The notes beneath the pieces are model-generated. The model did no database searches, had not been told where the DNA came from, and saw nothing but the letters and a program-made list of their open reading frames with translations. 37,764 bases of DNA from Verrucomicrobiota bacterium (GTDB lineage: Bacteria > Verrucomicrobiota > Verrucomicrobiia > Opitutales > Opitutaceae): the NCBI GenBank assembly GCA_947471035.1, contig CANIWJ010000026.1:1-37764 (forward strand), written 5' to 3'. The translations under genes and the position numbers were made by a program. How positions within the stretch are numbered: the first letter of the stretch is position 1; every line of letters begins with the position of its first letter. Shown piece after piece: positions 24,238 through 31,673 of this stretch.

Positions 24238-24591
24238 TCAACGCTCCACCCGCGCGCAGGTCCGCGCCGTCTCGTGCACATGCACATGCGAAAGCGTGGG
24301 CAAACTTGGGGCGAGCCGCTCCACGATCCACGCCCCGAGATTTTCCGCCGTCGAATAAAGCGGCAGCACATCGTTCAGATTTTGATGATCCAACTGGTCC
24401 ACGATCGGTCGCATCGCGTCGGAAATTTCCGCGAAATCCACCACGAAGCCCCGCGCATCCAGCGGCCCGCTGCAAAACACCTCCACCACATAGGAATGCC
24501 CGTGGATATTGCGACACTTGTGCCCAATCGGAAGGTGGGGCAGCGAGTGCGCCGCCTCGAAGGAAAAACGTTTGGATACGGTAAATTTCAT
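24238..24591 (-). CDS. queD: 6-carboxytetrahydropterin synthase (QueD/PTPS family)
   Basis: A 117-residue enzyme of the 6-pyruvoyl-tetrahydropterin synthase family; the bacterial QueD branch makes 6-carboxytetrahydropterin for queuosine (modified tRNA base) synthesis. Zinc ligands H15 (in FEAAHSL), H30 and H32 (in NIHGHSY) are visible, with the catalytic cysteine C26 in HKCRNIHGHSY. The acidic GFVVDFAEI and the late LDHQNLND and ENLGAWIVERL segments also match. No other queuosine gene is in the window. The start ATG 24591 begins MKFTVSKRFSF; ten extra upstream residues would not match the family. It diverges from glutamate dehydrogenase. Confidence 0.9.
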   Translation of the reverse strand: MKFTVSKRFSFEAAHSLPHLPIGHKCRNIHGHSYVVEVFCSGPLDARGFVVDFAEISDAMRPIVDQLDHQNLNDVLPLYSTAENLGAWIVERLAPSLPTLSHVHVHETARTCARVER

Positions 24592-24727
24592 CGGCTCGTA
24601 TCCCAGCAAAGACCGGGGCAAGCACCCAAGTCGAACCGGGATTTCCCCCCAGCCCGCTCCTCCTCCGCACTTTTTGTGTCGATAAGCTCAGCAAGTCCGC
24701 TCCGCCGGACGGAAGCACCCCCACCCC

Positions 24728-26005
24728 ATGTCCAAACTTCCCAGCACCCCGATTTACTCCTGCGAAACCTACCTTATGGCCTGCAAACAGTTCGACCGCG
24801 CGGCCGATGCCATAAACCTGCCCGAAACGATCCGCGACCGCGTAAAACACCCGCGCCGCGCCATCGTGGTTTCCCTGCCCATCCACCGAGACGACGGCAC
24901 CGTCTCCGTTTTTGAAGGCTACCGCGTACAGCACAATCTCTCCACCGGTCCGGCCAAAGGCGGCATCCGTTTCCACCCCGATGTGACCATCGGCGAAGTC
25001 GCCGCCCTCGCCATGTGGATGAGCTGGAAAACCGCCCTCGTCGGCCTGCCCTACGGCGGAGCCAAGGGCGGCGTCATTGTCGATCCGGCCCGCCTCACCG
25101 CCGCCGAACTCGAACGCCTCTGCCGCCGCTACATGCAGGAGCTGATTCCCTTCATCGGCCCCCAGGTGGACGTGCCTGCCCCCGACGTCGGCACCAACGA
25201 GAAAATGATGGGCTGGATGGTGGACACCTACTCCAACCACATGGGCCACCTCACCCCCTCCATCATCACCGGAAAACCCCTCGCGCTCGGAGGCTCGCAA
25301 GGCCGCCGCGAAGCCACCGGCGCGGGAGTGGCGTATCTGATTTCCCGTTATCTGGAAGATATGCGCATCCCCATCGCCGAAGCCACCGTGGCCATCCAGG
25401 GCTTTGGCAACGTCGGAGGCGAAGCCGCGCTCGCCCTAGCCCGGCGCGGGGCCCGCATCGTCGCCATTTCCGACTACACCGGCGGCTACTACAACCCGGC
25501 CGGCATCGACGTCGCCAAGGCCCTCGCCTGCGTGGCCAGCACCCGGGACCTCGCCGCCTTTGATGGCGGCTCCGCCATCACCAACGAGGAATTGCTCACC
25601 CTCGAATGCACCGTGCTTGTGCCCGCCGCGCTCGAACGCGTGATCACCCCGGAAATCGCCCCCCGCCTGCGCTGCCGCCTGCTGGCCGAGGCCGCCAACG
25701 GCCCCACCACCTTCGCCGCCGATAAATTCCTCGAAGAACAACGCCCCGATCTCGAAATCATCCCCGACGTGCTCTGCAACGCCGGCGGAGTGATTGTCTC
25801 CTACTTCGAGTGGATCCAGAACCTGCAAAACTACTATTGGACCCGCGACGAAGTGATGGAAAAACTCTTCCGCCAACTGGAGCAGGCTCGCACCGCCGTC
25901 GAACGCCAGCGGGACAAATACAAATTCTCCCGCCGCCTCGCCGCCCAGACCCTCGGCATCCAACGTGTGGCCGACGCCAAAATCGCCCGCGGCCTCTATC
26001 CGTAA
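24728..26005 (+). CDS. gdhA: Glutamate dehydrogenase (Glu/Leu/Phe/Val dehydrogenase family)
   Basis: A 425-residue enzyme of the hexameric GDH type, converting 2-oxoglutarate plus ammonium to glutamate or the reverse. Lys residues for substrate and catalysis are K77 (in GPAKGGIRFHP) and K113 (in PYGGAKGGVIVDP). The dinucleotide-binding Rossmann loop is QGFGNVGGEAA, followed by AISDYTGG, then PAALERVIT and LLAEAANGPTT. Length is typical of the shorter NAD-dependent or dual-specificity group, but cofactor choice is not certain from sequence. It lies next to tRNA-Gln and glutamine synthetase, forming a nitrogen-assimilation block. Confidence 0.92.
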   Translation: MSKLPSTPIYSCETYLMACKQFDRAADAINLPETIRDRVKHPRRAIVVSLPIHRDDGTVSVFEGYRVQHNLSTGPAKGGIRFHPDVTIGEVAALAMWMSWKTALVGLPYGGAKGGVIVDPARLTAAELERLCRRYMQELIPFIGPQVDVPAPDVGTNEKMMGWMVDTYSNHMGHLTPSIITGKPLALGGSQGRREATGAGVAYLISRYLEDMRIPIAEATVAIQGFGNVGGEAALALARRGARIVAISDYTGGYYNPAGIDVAKALACVASTRDLAAFDGGSAITNEELLTLECTVLVPAALERVITPEIAPRLRCRLLAEAANGPTTFAADKFLEEQRPDLEIIPDVLCNAGGVIVSYFEWIQNLQNYYWTRDEVMEKLFRQLEQARTAVERQRDKYKFSRRLAAQTLGIQRVADAKIARGLYP

Positions 26006-26030
26006 ACGACTCGCGATTGATCATCCAAAC

Positions 26031-26104
26031 TGGCTGCCCGACATGGATTCGAACCATGACTAGGTGAGTCAAAGTCACCTGTGCTGCCATTACACCATCA
26101 GGCA
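26031..26104 (-). tRNA. tRNA-Gln (anticodon TTG)
   Basis: On the minus strand the sequence folds as a cloverleaf of 74 bases including encoded CCA. The acceptor stem TGCCTGA pairs with TCGGGCA (one T-G wobble), the anticodon stem GGTGA pairs with TCACC around loop CTTTGAC (anticodon TTG), and the T-arm has GGTTCGAATCC. The discriminator is G. It sits between gdhA and glnII, both genes for enzymes of glutamate/glutamine metabolism. Confidence 0.95.
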
Positions 26105-26204
26105 AAAGAAGGAACGTGAAACCTGCGGTTCGCCGCGTAGCGGTCAAGGCCCGAGATACGACCTAACCGACATTTTCACCCCACCCCCGCGAATCCAAGA
26201 AACG

Positions 26205-26236
26205 AAAAAGCCGCCACCCGCGAGGGTGACGGCTTT
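26205..26236 (-). terminator. Intrinsic terminator after glutamine synthetase
   Basis: On the minus strand AGCCGTCACCC pairs with GGGTGGCGGCT (one T-G wobble) around a 4-base loop TCGC, followed by TTTTTC. It begins about 33 bases after the glnII stop codon. Confidence 0.9.
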
Positions 26237-26268
26237 GGGATTCGTGAGCGTGTGCTCCCGTAAGAAGC

Positions 26269-27300
26269 TTACTTGGTCGGAACGGTCGCGATCGTCTTGA
26301 GGATGCGGGAAGCAACCTCGTAGGGATTCGCGGCGGAGTTCGGACGACGGTCCTCAAGGTAGCCCTTGTAGCCGTTGTTGGCGAAGCTGTGCGGCACGCG
26401 GATGGACGCGCCACGGTCGGCGATACCGTAGGAGAACTTGTCGATCGACTGGGTCTCGTGCAGACCGGTGAGACGGAGGTGATTGTCCGGACCGTAAACG
26501 GCGACGTGCTCGGAGGTGTACTTCGAGAAAGCGGCCATGAGGGACTCGAAATATTCCTTACCGCCAACTTCGCGCATGTACTTGGTCGAGAAGTTGGAGT
26601 GCATGCCGGAGCCGTTCCAATCGAGGGGAGAGTTGTAAGCGCCGAGGATCGGCTTGCAGTGGAACTCGACGTCGATGCCGTACTTCTCGCAAAGACGGAT
26701 CAAGAGGTAACGAGCCATCCAGACGTCGTCAGCGGCCTTCTTGGAGCCTTTGCCGAAAATCTGGAACTCCCACTGACCGGAGGCCACTTCGGCGTTGATG
26801 CCTTCGTGGTTGATGCCGGCATCAAGACAGAGGTCGAGATGCTCTTCGACGATCTGGCGGGCGACGTCGCCGACATTCTTGAAGCCAACACCGGTGTAGT
26901 AAGGACCTTGGGGAGCGGGATAACCACCCTCGGGGAAACCGAGCGGACGGCGATCCTGATAAAGGAAATACTCCTGCTCGAAGCCGAACCAGGTGTCCGG
27001 GTCGTCAAGGATGGTGGCGCGGGAGTTGGAAACGTGAGGAGTTCCGTTGGCGTTGTACACTTCGCACATGACCAAGACACCGTTCTTGCGGGTGCTGTCA
27101 GGATACACGGCAACGGGCTTCAAAACGCAGTCCGAGCTGCCGCCAGGAGCCTGCTGAGTGGAGCTACCATCGAAGCCCCAGAGCGGAAGCTCTTCGAGCT
27201 TAGGGAAGCTGGCGAATTCCTTGATCTGGGTCTTGCCGCGCAGATTTGCAACCGGCTTGTAACCGTCGAGCCAGATGTATTCGAGTTTGTATTTAGCCAT
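26269..27300 (-). CDS. glnII: Type II glutamine synthetase
   Basis: A 343-residue glutamine synthetase of the GSII (eukaryote-like, decameric) class, making glutamine from glutamate, ammonium and ATP. Seen: the N-terminal beta-grasp region with LPLWGFDGSST, then WFGFEQEYFL with catalytic acidic residues, AGINHEGINAEVASGQWEFQ, LGAYNSPLDWNGSGMHSNFST and the C-terminal DRGASIRVP followed by GYLEDRRPNSAANPYE. Length fits GSII, not the roughly 470-residue GSI, and no adenylylation-site segment is present. Codon usage differs slightly from neighbours, as for a highly expressed gene. It is preceded by a sigma-54 promoter candidate and followed by a strong terminator, so it is probably monocistronic. 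Confidence 0.95.
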   Translation of the reverse strand: MAKYKLEYIWLDGYKPVANLRGKTQIKEFASFPKLEELPLWGFDGSSTQQAPGGSSDCVLKPVAVYPDSTRKNGVLVMCEVYNANGTPHVSNSRATILDDPDTWFGFEQEYFLYQDRRPLGFPEGGYPAPQGPYYTGVGFKNVGDVARQIVEEHLDLCLDAGINHEGINAEVASGQWEFQIFGKGSKKAADDVWMARYLLIRLCEKYGIDVEFHCKPILGAYNSPLDWNGSGMHSNFSTKYMREVGGKEYFESLMAAFSKYTSEHVAVYGPDNHLRLTGLHETQSIDKFSYGIADRGASIRVPHSFANNGYKGYLEDRRPNSAANPYEVASRILKTIATVPTK

Positions 27301-27394
27301 GGATGTGGAGGTTAGGAGAAAGTGGATTTAAGGCCGAATTCCACACCGCAGACGCGCGGGTAAAACTATAGGCCAAACCCTTAGGCAGCATTTT

Positions 27395-27410
27395 AGCACT
27401 CAGCATGCCA
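27395..27410 (-). promoter_or_regulatory. Sigma-54 promoter candidate for glutamine synthetase
   Basis: On the minus strand the 16-base string TGGCATGCTGAGTGCT matches the sigma-54 -24/-12 consensus TGGCAyr-N4-TTGCw: TGGCATG matches fully, then CTGA, then GTGCT with one mismatch. The GG and GC doublets are exactly 10 bases apart. Transcription would start near 27384, giving a leader of about 84 bases before ATG 27300. Nitrogen-regulated glutamine synthetase genes are classic sigma-54 targets. Assigned from consensus only. Confidence 0.55.
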
Positions 27411-27573
27411 GCAATGAAAAAAATTGCTGCGGTAGCTAGGCCACCAATCTTTATCAGCAATAAAGCCGCATAAATACAGTAGCTTGAATTAACCTTGATC
27501 AAAATCATCCACTAAACTCTGAGGCGATTGCTTGCAGCAGACAGTTGATGACCAAAACTGACCATCTTCGACC

Positions 27574-28011
27574 ATGCAGGAAATGAAAGATACGAGACGG
27601 GCCTTGGTGCGCATCGGCTTTGACGGCCGGGTGCACAAAACCTTTCGCGGCCATCAAGCCCGGGAACGGTTTCAGAACGAGATCCGGGTGCTCACCTACC
27701 TGGCCGGCCGGAAATGCGATTACGTGCCTCGCGTGCTCGAAAGCTACGTCGACGAACTTCGCTTGGTTACCACCAACTGCGGCCAACGCGTCGAGCATAT
27801 CAAAGACACCCGAGTGAGCGAGATTTTCGCGGATTTAGAGGCAAACTTCTCTGTGCGCCACGAGGACCCCTACTTGCGCAACATCACCTACTCGACTCAG
27901 GCCGGGTGCTTCTGCGTGATCGATTTCGAATTCGCCACAATCCTTGATCCGGCTGCCCCGCCCGGACCTGCACTAGACCTGCCAACCCCCGACGGACCAC
28001 GCGGCGACTAA
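27574..28011 (+). CDS. Minimal kinase-like protein beside PP2C phosphatase
   Basis: A 145-residue protein that keeps only a shortened set of protein-kinase landmarks: an early basic strand with K22 (RVHKTF), a helix with E36 (FQNEIRVLTYL), the catalytic-loop pattern H96-E-D98-PYLR-N103 (HxDxxxxN) and a D117-F-E119 motif (VIDFEFA) in place of DFG. A normal kinase catalytic core is about 250 residues, so this lacks the glycine loop and most of the C-lobe. I recognise no named family; it may be a small kinase of the aminoglycoside-phosphotransferase or RIO style, or a catalytically dead partner. ATG 27574 is the longest start; ATG 27583 is possible. It lies 67 bases before a PP2C gene on the same strand. 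Confidence 0.75.
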   Translation: MQEMKDTRRALVRIGFDGRVHKTFRGHQARERFQNEIRVLTYLAGRKCDYVPRVLESYVDELRLVTTNCGQRVEHIKDTRVSEIFADLEANFSVRHEDPYLRNITYSTQAGCFCVIDFEFATILDPAAPPGPALDLPTPDGPRGD

Positions 28012-28078
28012 GGCCGGTCCCGCATTTTCTGCTTTTCCGCCGCGTTCACCCCCTGCATTCCCCTTTGCCCGTTTAACC

Positions 28079-28957
28079 ATGTCCGACCCCGCTCCCGCCG
28101 TCCTTCACTGGTCTGGCCTGACCCACCGAGGAAAAGTCCGCGCCAACAACGAGGACACCTTTCTCGCGCTCGCGTTCGACGGCCATGAAGTCCGTTACCT
28201 CGGCAAAACCGGAGAGGCGGGCCTCGACGCCGGCGACTACGTTTTCGCCGTGAGCGACGGCATGGGCGGCGCCCGCTCCGGCGAATTCGCCAGCCGCATC
28301 GCCATCGATAAAATCACCCGCCTCCTGCCTCGCGCCTATCGCCTCTCCGCATCGGGCATGACCGCCGGCTTCACCGACGTGCTACAGGAACTCTACGCCG
28401 CGATTCACGACGAACTCCTGCGCCTCGGCCGCAGCTACGCGGAGTGCTCCGGCATGGGCGCCACACTGACGTTGGCTTGGCTAACCCCCGACTGGCTCTA
28501 TTTCGGGCACATCGGCGACAGCCGGCTCTACTACCTGCCGCGCGAAGGCGGCATCCAGCAACTCAGTCACGACCACAGCTACGTCGGCTGGTTGCGCCGC
28601 CAAGGCCAGATCAACGAACGCGAGTCACGCGCCCACCCCGGCCGCAACGCCCTACAGCAAGCCCTCGGAGCGGGCAACCAGATCATCGAGCCCCAAGTTG
28701 GCGCCTTGGCCCATCGTCCCGGCGACCGTTTTCTCCTTTGCTCCGATGGTGTGATCGACGGCCTCTGGGACCATAATCTGGAGGAACTCATCCGCACTCC
28801 GCGCCCCGACCACGTACACCAACCCGCGGCCTTCCGCGTGATCGACGACGCCCTCGAAAACTCTGGCCGCGACAACCTCACCGCTCTGGTTATCGAGGTC
28901 GCCCCGCCCCCTCCGCCTCCCCCACCGCCCATAGCGCCCAACGTGGACGCGCCCTGA
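28079..28957 (+). CDS. PP2C-family serine/threonine protein phosphatase
   Basis: A 292-residue metal-dependent phosphatase. PP2C motifs are visible in order: RANNEDTF (D26), VSDGMGGARSGEFAS (metal-binding Asp60-Gly), GMGATLTLAWL, GHIGDSRLYYL, LSHDHSYVGWL, LLCSDGVIDGLW and RDNLTALVIEV. It ends in a tail of many prolines (PPPPPPPP type, about residues 275-288), which may bind a partner. It removes phosphate from Ser/Thr in the cytoplasm. Its target is unknown; the small kinase-like gene just before it is an obvious candidate partner. It is followed four bases later by the next gene. Confidence 0.93.
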   Translation: MSDPAPAVLHWSGLTHRGKVRANNEDTFLALAFDGHEVRYLGKTGEAGLDAGDYVFAVSDGMGGARSGEFASRIAIDKITRLLPRAYRLSASGMTAGFTDVLQELYAAIHDELLRLGRSYAECSGMGATLTLAWLTPDWLYFGHIGDSRLYYLPREGGIQQLSHDHSYVGWLRRQGQINERESRAHPGRNALQQALGAGNQIIEPQVGALAHRPGDRFLLCSDGVIDGLWDHNLEELIRTPRPDHVHQPAAFRVIDDALENSGRDNLTALVIEVAPPPPPPPPPIAPNVDAP

Positions 28958-28960
28958 GCC

Positions 28961-29362
28961 ATGCACCCCGCCGCTGACCAGACTCACCTCGTGTTTGTTT
29001 ACGGCACCCTGAAGCGCGGCGGTTCCAACCACGCTTTCCTCGTCGGGCAAACTTACCTCGGTGCGGCCGCGCTTCGCCCCGGTTACTCCCTTTACTCGCT
29101 CGGCGACTATCCCGGCCTCGTAGTCGAGGCCGAAAACACGGAAAACGTCACCGGCGAACTCTGGGCCGTAAATGCCGCCACGCTGGCCAATCTCGACGCA
29201 CTCGAATGCATCAACGAAGGCCTATACGCTCGTGTGCCCGCCCCGCTGGCCCGTTGGTCGCCGGATTTGGACAATAAAACGGCATCCGCAGCCGAAATGT
29301 ATCTTTACCTGCACTCTGTAACCGGGCGACGGAATCTGGGGACGACCTGGCTGATTGCCTAA
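28961..29362 (+). CDS. Gamma-glutamylcyclotransferase-like (GGCT/AIG2-fold) protein
   Basis: A 133-residue protein with the GGCT-fold signature VFVYGTLKRGGSNH at residues about 11-24 and the acidic catalytic-type positions in VTGELWAV and LDALECINEGLYARV. Family members release 5-oxoproline from gamma-glutamyl amines or cyclise gamma-glutamyl groups. The exact substrate is not evident. Start ATG 28961 lies four bases after the phosphatase stop, so co-transcription is likely, though a shared pathway is not. Confidence 0.88.
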   Translation: MHPAADQTHLVFVYGTLKRGGSNHAFLVGQTYLGAAALRPGYSLYSLGDYPGLVVEAENTENVTGELWAVNAATLANLDALECINEGLYARVPAPLARWSPDLDNKTASAAEMYLYLHSVTGRRNLGTTWLIA

Positions 29363-29397
29363 ACCGAGACCAGCCCGCTCAGGCCTGCGCTTGCCAC

Positions 29398-29766
29398 TTA
29401 CTTCTTATACCAGCCGCCATCCTCGCGCTGAAGCCAGACGCCTGGCTGGCTGGCGGAGGCAAGTTGGCGGGCGAAGGCTTTACCCACCGCGTCCGCCGTG
29501 CCGCCGGTTTTACGCGCCGTCTCGGCAAAGAGCACGGCGCGGTCGGCGTTTTCCGCATCCACCACGCCTTGGGCGTCGCCACCGCCATCGCGCACCGCGA
29601 GCAACCCGGTGTTGGCCTCGCCGACTTTGCCGGCCGACTTGAGTGCATCGACTGCGCCGAGGCGCTGTCGCATACCCGCTTTGGCCGAAGCCTCATCCGC
29701 TTGGGCAACCGCTACGGTCAACCCGACGGCGGCAAAAATCACGGAAACAGTGCGAAGGGAGTTCAT
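29398..29766 (-). CDS. ydbL: YdbL-family (DUF1318) periplasmic protein
   Basis: A 122-residue secreted protein: signal peptide (VSVIFAAVGLTVAVAQA, cleavage about residue 23), then a DUF1318-like region with MRQRLGAVDALKSAGKVGEANTGLL and the final WLQREDGGWYKK, which matches the YdbL end. In E. coli ydbL follows ydbH and ynbE in one operon; YdbH-YnbE form a bridge that moves phospholipid across the periplasm and YdbL is proposed to assist or regulate assembly. It starts seven bases after the ynbE-like stop and closes the cluster. Assignment is by motif and gene order. Confidence 0.82.
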   Translation of the reverse strand: MNSLRTVSVIFAAVGLTVAVAQADEASAKAGMRQRLGAVDALKSAGKVGEANTGLLAVRDGGGDAQGVVDAENADRAVLFAETARKTGGTADAVGKAFARQLASASQPGVWLQREDGGWYKK

Positions 29767-29773
29767 GGTAAAA

Positions 29774-29974
29774 TTAAGGGTTAGAAAGTTGACTTGTATT
29801 CACCGTCTTGGAGTCGCCGTAGATGTCGCTCAATAGATTGGTGACGGCCTGCTCCATCTTCACGTTCACATCCACCACGGCGTGGACCTGTATCGGGTCC
29901 ATCGAAATATGGATGCAGCCGCCCGCGAGGACAGCGGTTAAAAGGGCTCCGATTGAAAGCAGCGGGAGGCGCAT
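29774..29974 (-). CDS. ynbE: YnbE-like small outer-membrane lipoprotein
   Basis: A 66-residue lipoprotein. The signal ends in the lipobox LAGGC (residues 16-20), and the mature part begins IHISMDPIQVHAVVDVNVKMEQA, close to the YnbE pattern of a small lipoprotein that pairs strand-to-strand with the C-terminal end of YdbH. It lies 79 bases after the ydbH-like stop and just before the ydbL-like gene, exactly the E. coli order. The product would sit on the inner face of the outer membrane. Confidence 0.85.
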   Translation of the reverse strand: MRLPLLSIGALLTAVLAGGCIHISMDPIQVHAVVDVNVKMEQAVTNLLSDIYGDSKTVNTSQLSNP

Positions 29975-30053
29975 GGGGAAGGTTCAATGCCATCCGACCC
30001 CATCCGGCAACCAAAGTTTCCTACCATCACACACGCCTTCCGCCGCCGATGCC

Positions 30054-31265
30054 TTATTGCATCCGAAAACCATACTTCGCCTCTTGGTTTAAGCCGAACG
30101 CCATGAACTCGCTCCACGGCCCGTGAAAATTCAGGTCAATGACCAATTCCTTGACCAATTTTTTCGAGGTCGGCCGCCCCACCACATGAATCGTCGCGGT
30201 GCGCGCGCCACCCGGCCCGTCCGGCCAAAACGTCACCTGCAACGCCTCGATTTTCAGCCCTTCCCGCCCGAGCTCGATCTCGCGTAAGGGCGCGTAGGCG
30301 GGGTTCCTAAACCCGATGCCCCTTGCCCACGCCCCGGCCCTCGGCAACCAGCGAAACACTTCCGGCATGTTCCCTGTCAACAAACCCGGTGAGGGCGCAA
30401 GGCGGAATTCCGCCGCATCGCTGCGCACGATGTCCAACCCGCCGTCGCGCACGCGAAGCCCCTTTTGCTCGTCCCAGCCGATCTCAATTCGCCCCCGCAA
30501 CTTGCCCTCCGCCGCCGCCACCGCCCAAGGCATGAGCCGGGCCAGCTCGGCGAGTTGAACGCCCGTAACATCCGCCGCCGCGTTAACCCGAGGCTTGGTC
30601 AACGCGACCTGAAACGGTTTCATCTTAATCCCGCCGCCGAGCAAACTCGCCGACGCCCGTGCCACGCTCAGGTTCAGGCCTGGCTTCAGCCCGAACTCCA
30701 CTAGTAGCTCCCGCGCCTCCGCCCCCGCTTTCACCACCTTGCCGATTCGCAACTGCTGCCCCTGCGCCAGCGTCTGCCCGGTAAAATCACTCGTCACCCC
30801 ATCCAGCTCGATCCCACTCATCTCGACATCGAGCACATCAGACCGCGCCCACCCCTCGCGCAAAGCCACCCGCACTTCTCCCGCCGGTCCGGCCTCGGCC
30901 GACCACGAACCCGCGCCGCTAAAACTCAAATGACCGCTCGCCGACCAACCCGTCGCCGCCTCGCCGGCCAGTCGCCGCAAAACCGGCCAGAGTTCCGCCA
31001 GATCCGCCGTTCCCTGCTCGATCCGCCAGGCCCAAACACCGTCCGCCCCCGGCTTGGCCTCGACCACGATCGCCAGCCCCGGAGCCCTCCCGGTGAGCAC
31101 CAAATTCGTGCCCGTGATTGCCACCTCCCACTTCAGCCCCAGCTCCCCGAGTGCCTCCATCCGCAGCTCGCCCGCCACCGCACCGCGCCACGGCAACGCC
31201 TCGGCGCGCGCACTGCCCGCGCCGCCTACCAGCAAAACCACCATAAGCCATACGCGCCAAACCAT
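30054..31265 (-). CDS. ydbH: Short YdbH-family (AsmA-like) intermembrane lipid-transport protein
   Basis: A 403-residue protein with an N-terminal hydrophobic anchor or signal (VWRVWLMVVLLVGGAGSARA). The rest is repeated beta-strand/turn sequence without cysteine, typical of AsmA-like beta-groove proteins: GELRMEALGELGLKWEVAITG near the start, VSDFTGQTLA-like elements in the middle, GRIEIGWDEQKGLRVRDGGLDI, and the conserved end TIHVVGRPTSKKLVKELVIDL then GPWSEFMAFGLNQEAKYGF. E. coli YdbH is about 880 residues, so this copy has less than half the length, with the conserved C-terminal part kept. With YnbE it would form a hydrophobic groove for phospholipid between membranes. Family membership rests on pattern and operon order. 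Confidence 0.78.
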   Translation of the reverse strand: MVWRVWLMVVLLVGGAGSARAEALPWRGAVAGELRMEALGELGLKWEVAITGTNLVLTGRAPGLAIVVEAKPGADGVWAWRIEQGTADLAELWPVLRRLAGEAATGWSASGHLSFSGAGSWSAEAGPAGEVRVALREGWARSDVLDVEMSGIELDGVTSDFTGQTLAQGQQLRIGKVVKAGAEARELLVEFGLKPGLNLSVARASASLLGGGIKMKPFQVALTKPRVNAAADVTGVQLAELARLMPWAVAAAEGKLRGRIEIGWDEQKGLRVRDGGLDIVRSDAAEFRLAPSPGLLTGNMPEVFRWLPRAGAWARGIGFRNPAYAPLREIELGREGLKIEALQVTFWPDGPGGARTATIHVVGRPTSKKLVKELVIDLNFHGPWSEFMAFGLNQEAKYGFRMQ

Positions 31266-31399
31266 GCCGCATCCATCACCGGTTCCTGGCCCGGTTTCGA
31301 GCGCTTAAAAAAAGTTACGAATAACACCCCCGCTCTACGCCGTTCTTTTTTGCTTCGTCCGTTCTTTTTCGCCGACCTGTCCCCTGCCCTCTTCACGCC

Positions 31400-31657
31400 A
31401 TGAACCTCCGCCCTATTATCGACGATCTCGCCGGCCAGGCCGACGACCTGCTTGCCGGCATTAAAGACCGTGCCTCGGCCCGCGCCGCGCTCGACGAATT
31501 CCTTACGCTGGAACAACCCCGGCTCACCCCCGCCGACCGCCGCACCGTGCTCGACCACGCCATGGGCATCCTAGAGTCCGAGGACTTTTTCGACGAGCGC
31601 TACGTGGACTCCTTCGACGCCGATCAAAATACGGAATCGACCGGCGACGAAGACTGA
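31400..31657 (+). CDS. Small acidic protein of unknown function
   Basis: An 85-residue protein, helical at first (LRPIIDDLAGQADDLLAGIKDRASARAAL), then LTPADRRTVLDHAMGILESEDFF, ending in an acidic disordered tail (DADQNTESTGDED). No signal peptide, cysteine or catalytic motif. Composition and codon use look like a real gene, and a good start (ATG 31400) follows a 134-base gap after the divergent ydbH. It lies 16 bases before a CPBP-protease gene, so it is probably in its transcript. Family not recognised. Confidence 0.78.
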   Translation: MNLRPIIDDLAGQADDLLAGIKDRASARAALDEFLTLEQPRLTPADRRTVLDHAMGILESEDFFDERYVDSFDADQNTESTGDED

Positions 31658-31673
31658 GCCCGTCTGAGCCCCC

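Noticed and set aside
26389..27315. 308-residue plus-strand frame opposite glutamine synthetase
   Set aside because: The minus-strand frame is unmistakable GSII; the other is an antisense shadow.
27429..27443. Second sigma-54-like string TGGCCTAGCTACCGC upstream of glnII
   Set aside because: GG/GC spacing fits but the -12 element is CCGC, a weak match compared with 27395-27410.
27293..27508. 71-residue hydrophobic minus-strand frame ahead of glnII
   Set aside because: Hydrophobic and AT-rich, but it overlaps the glnII start and contains the sigma-54 promoter candidate. The region reads better as a leader.
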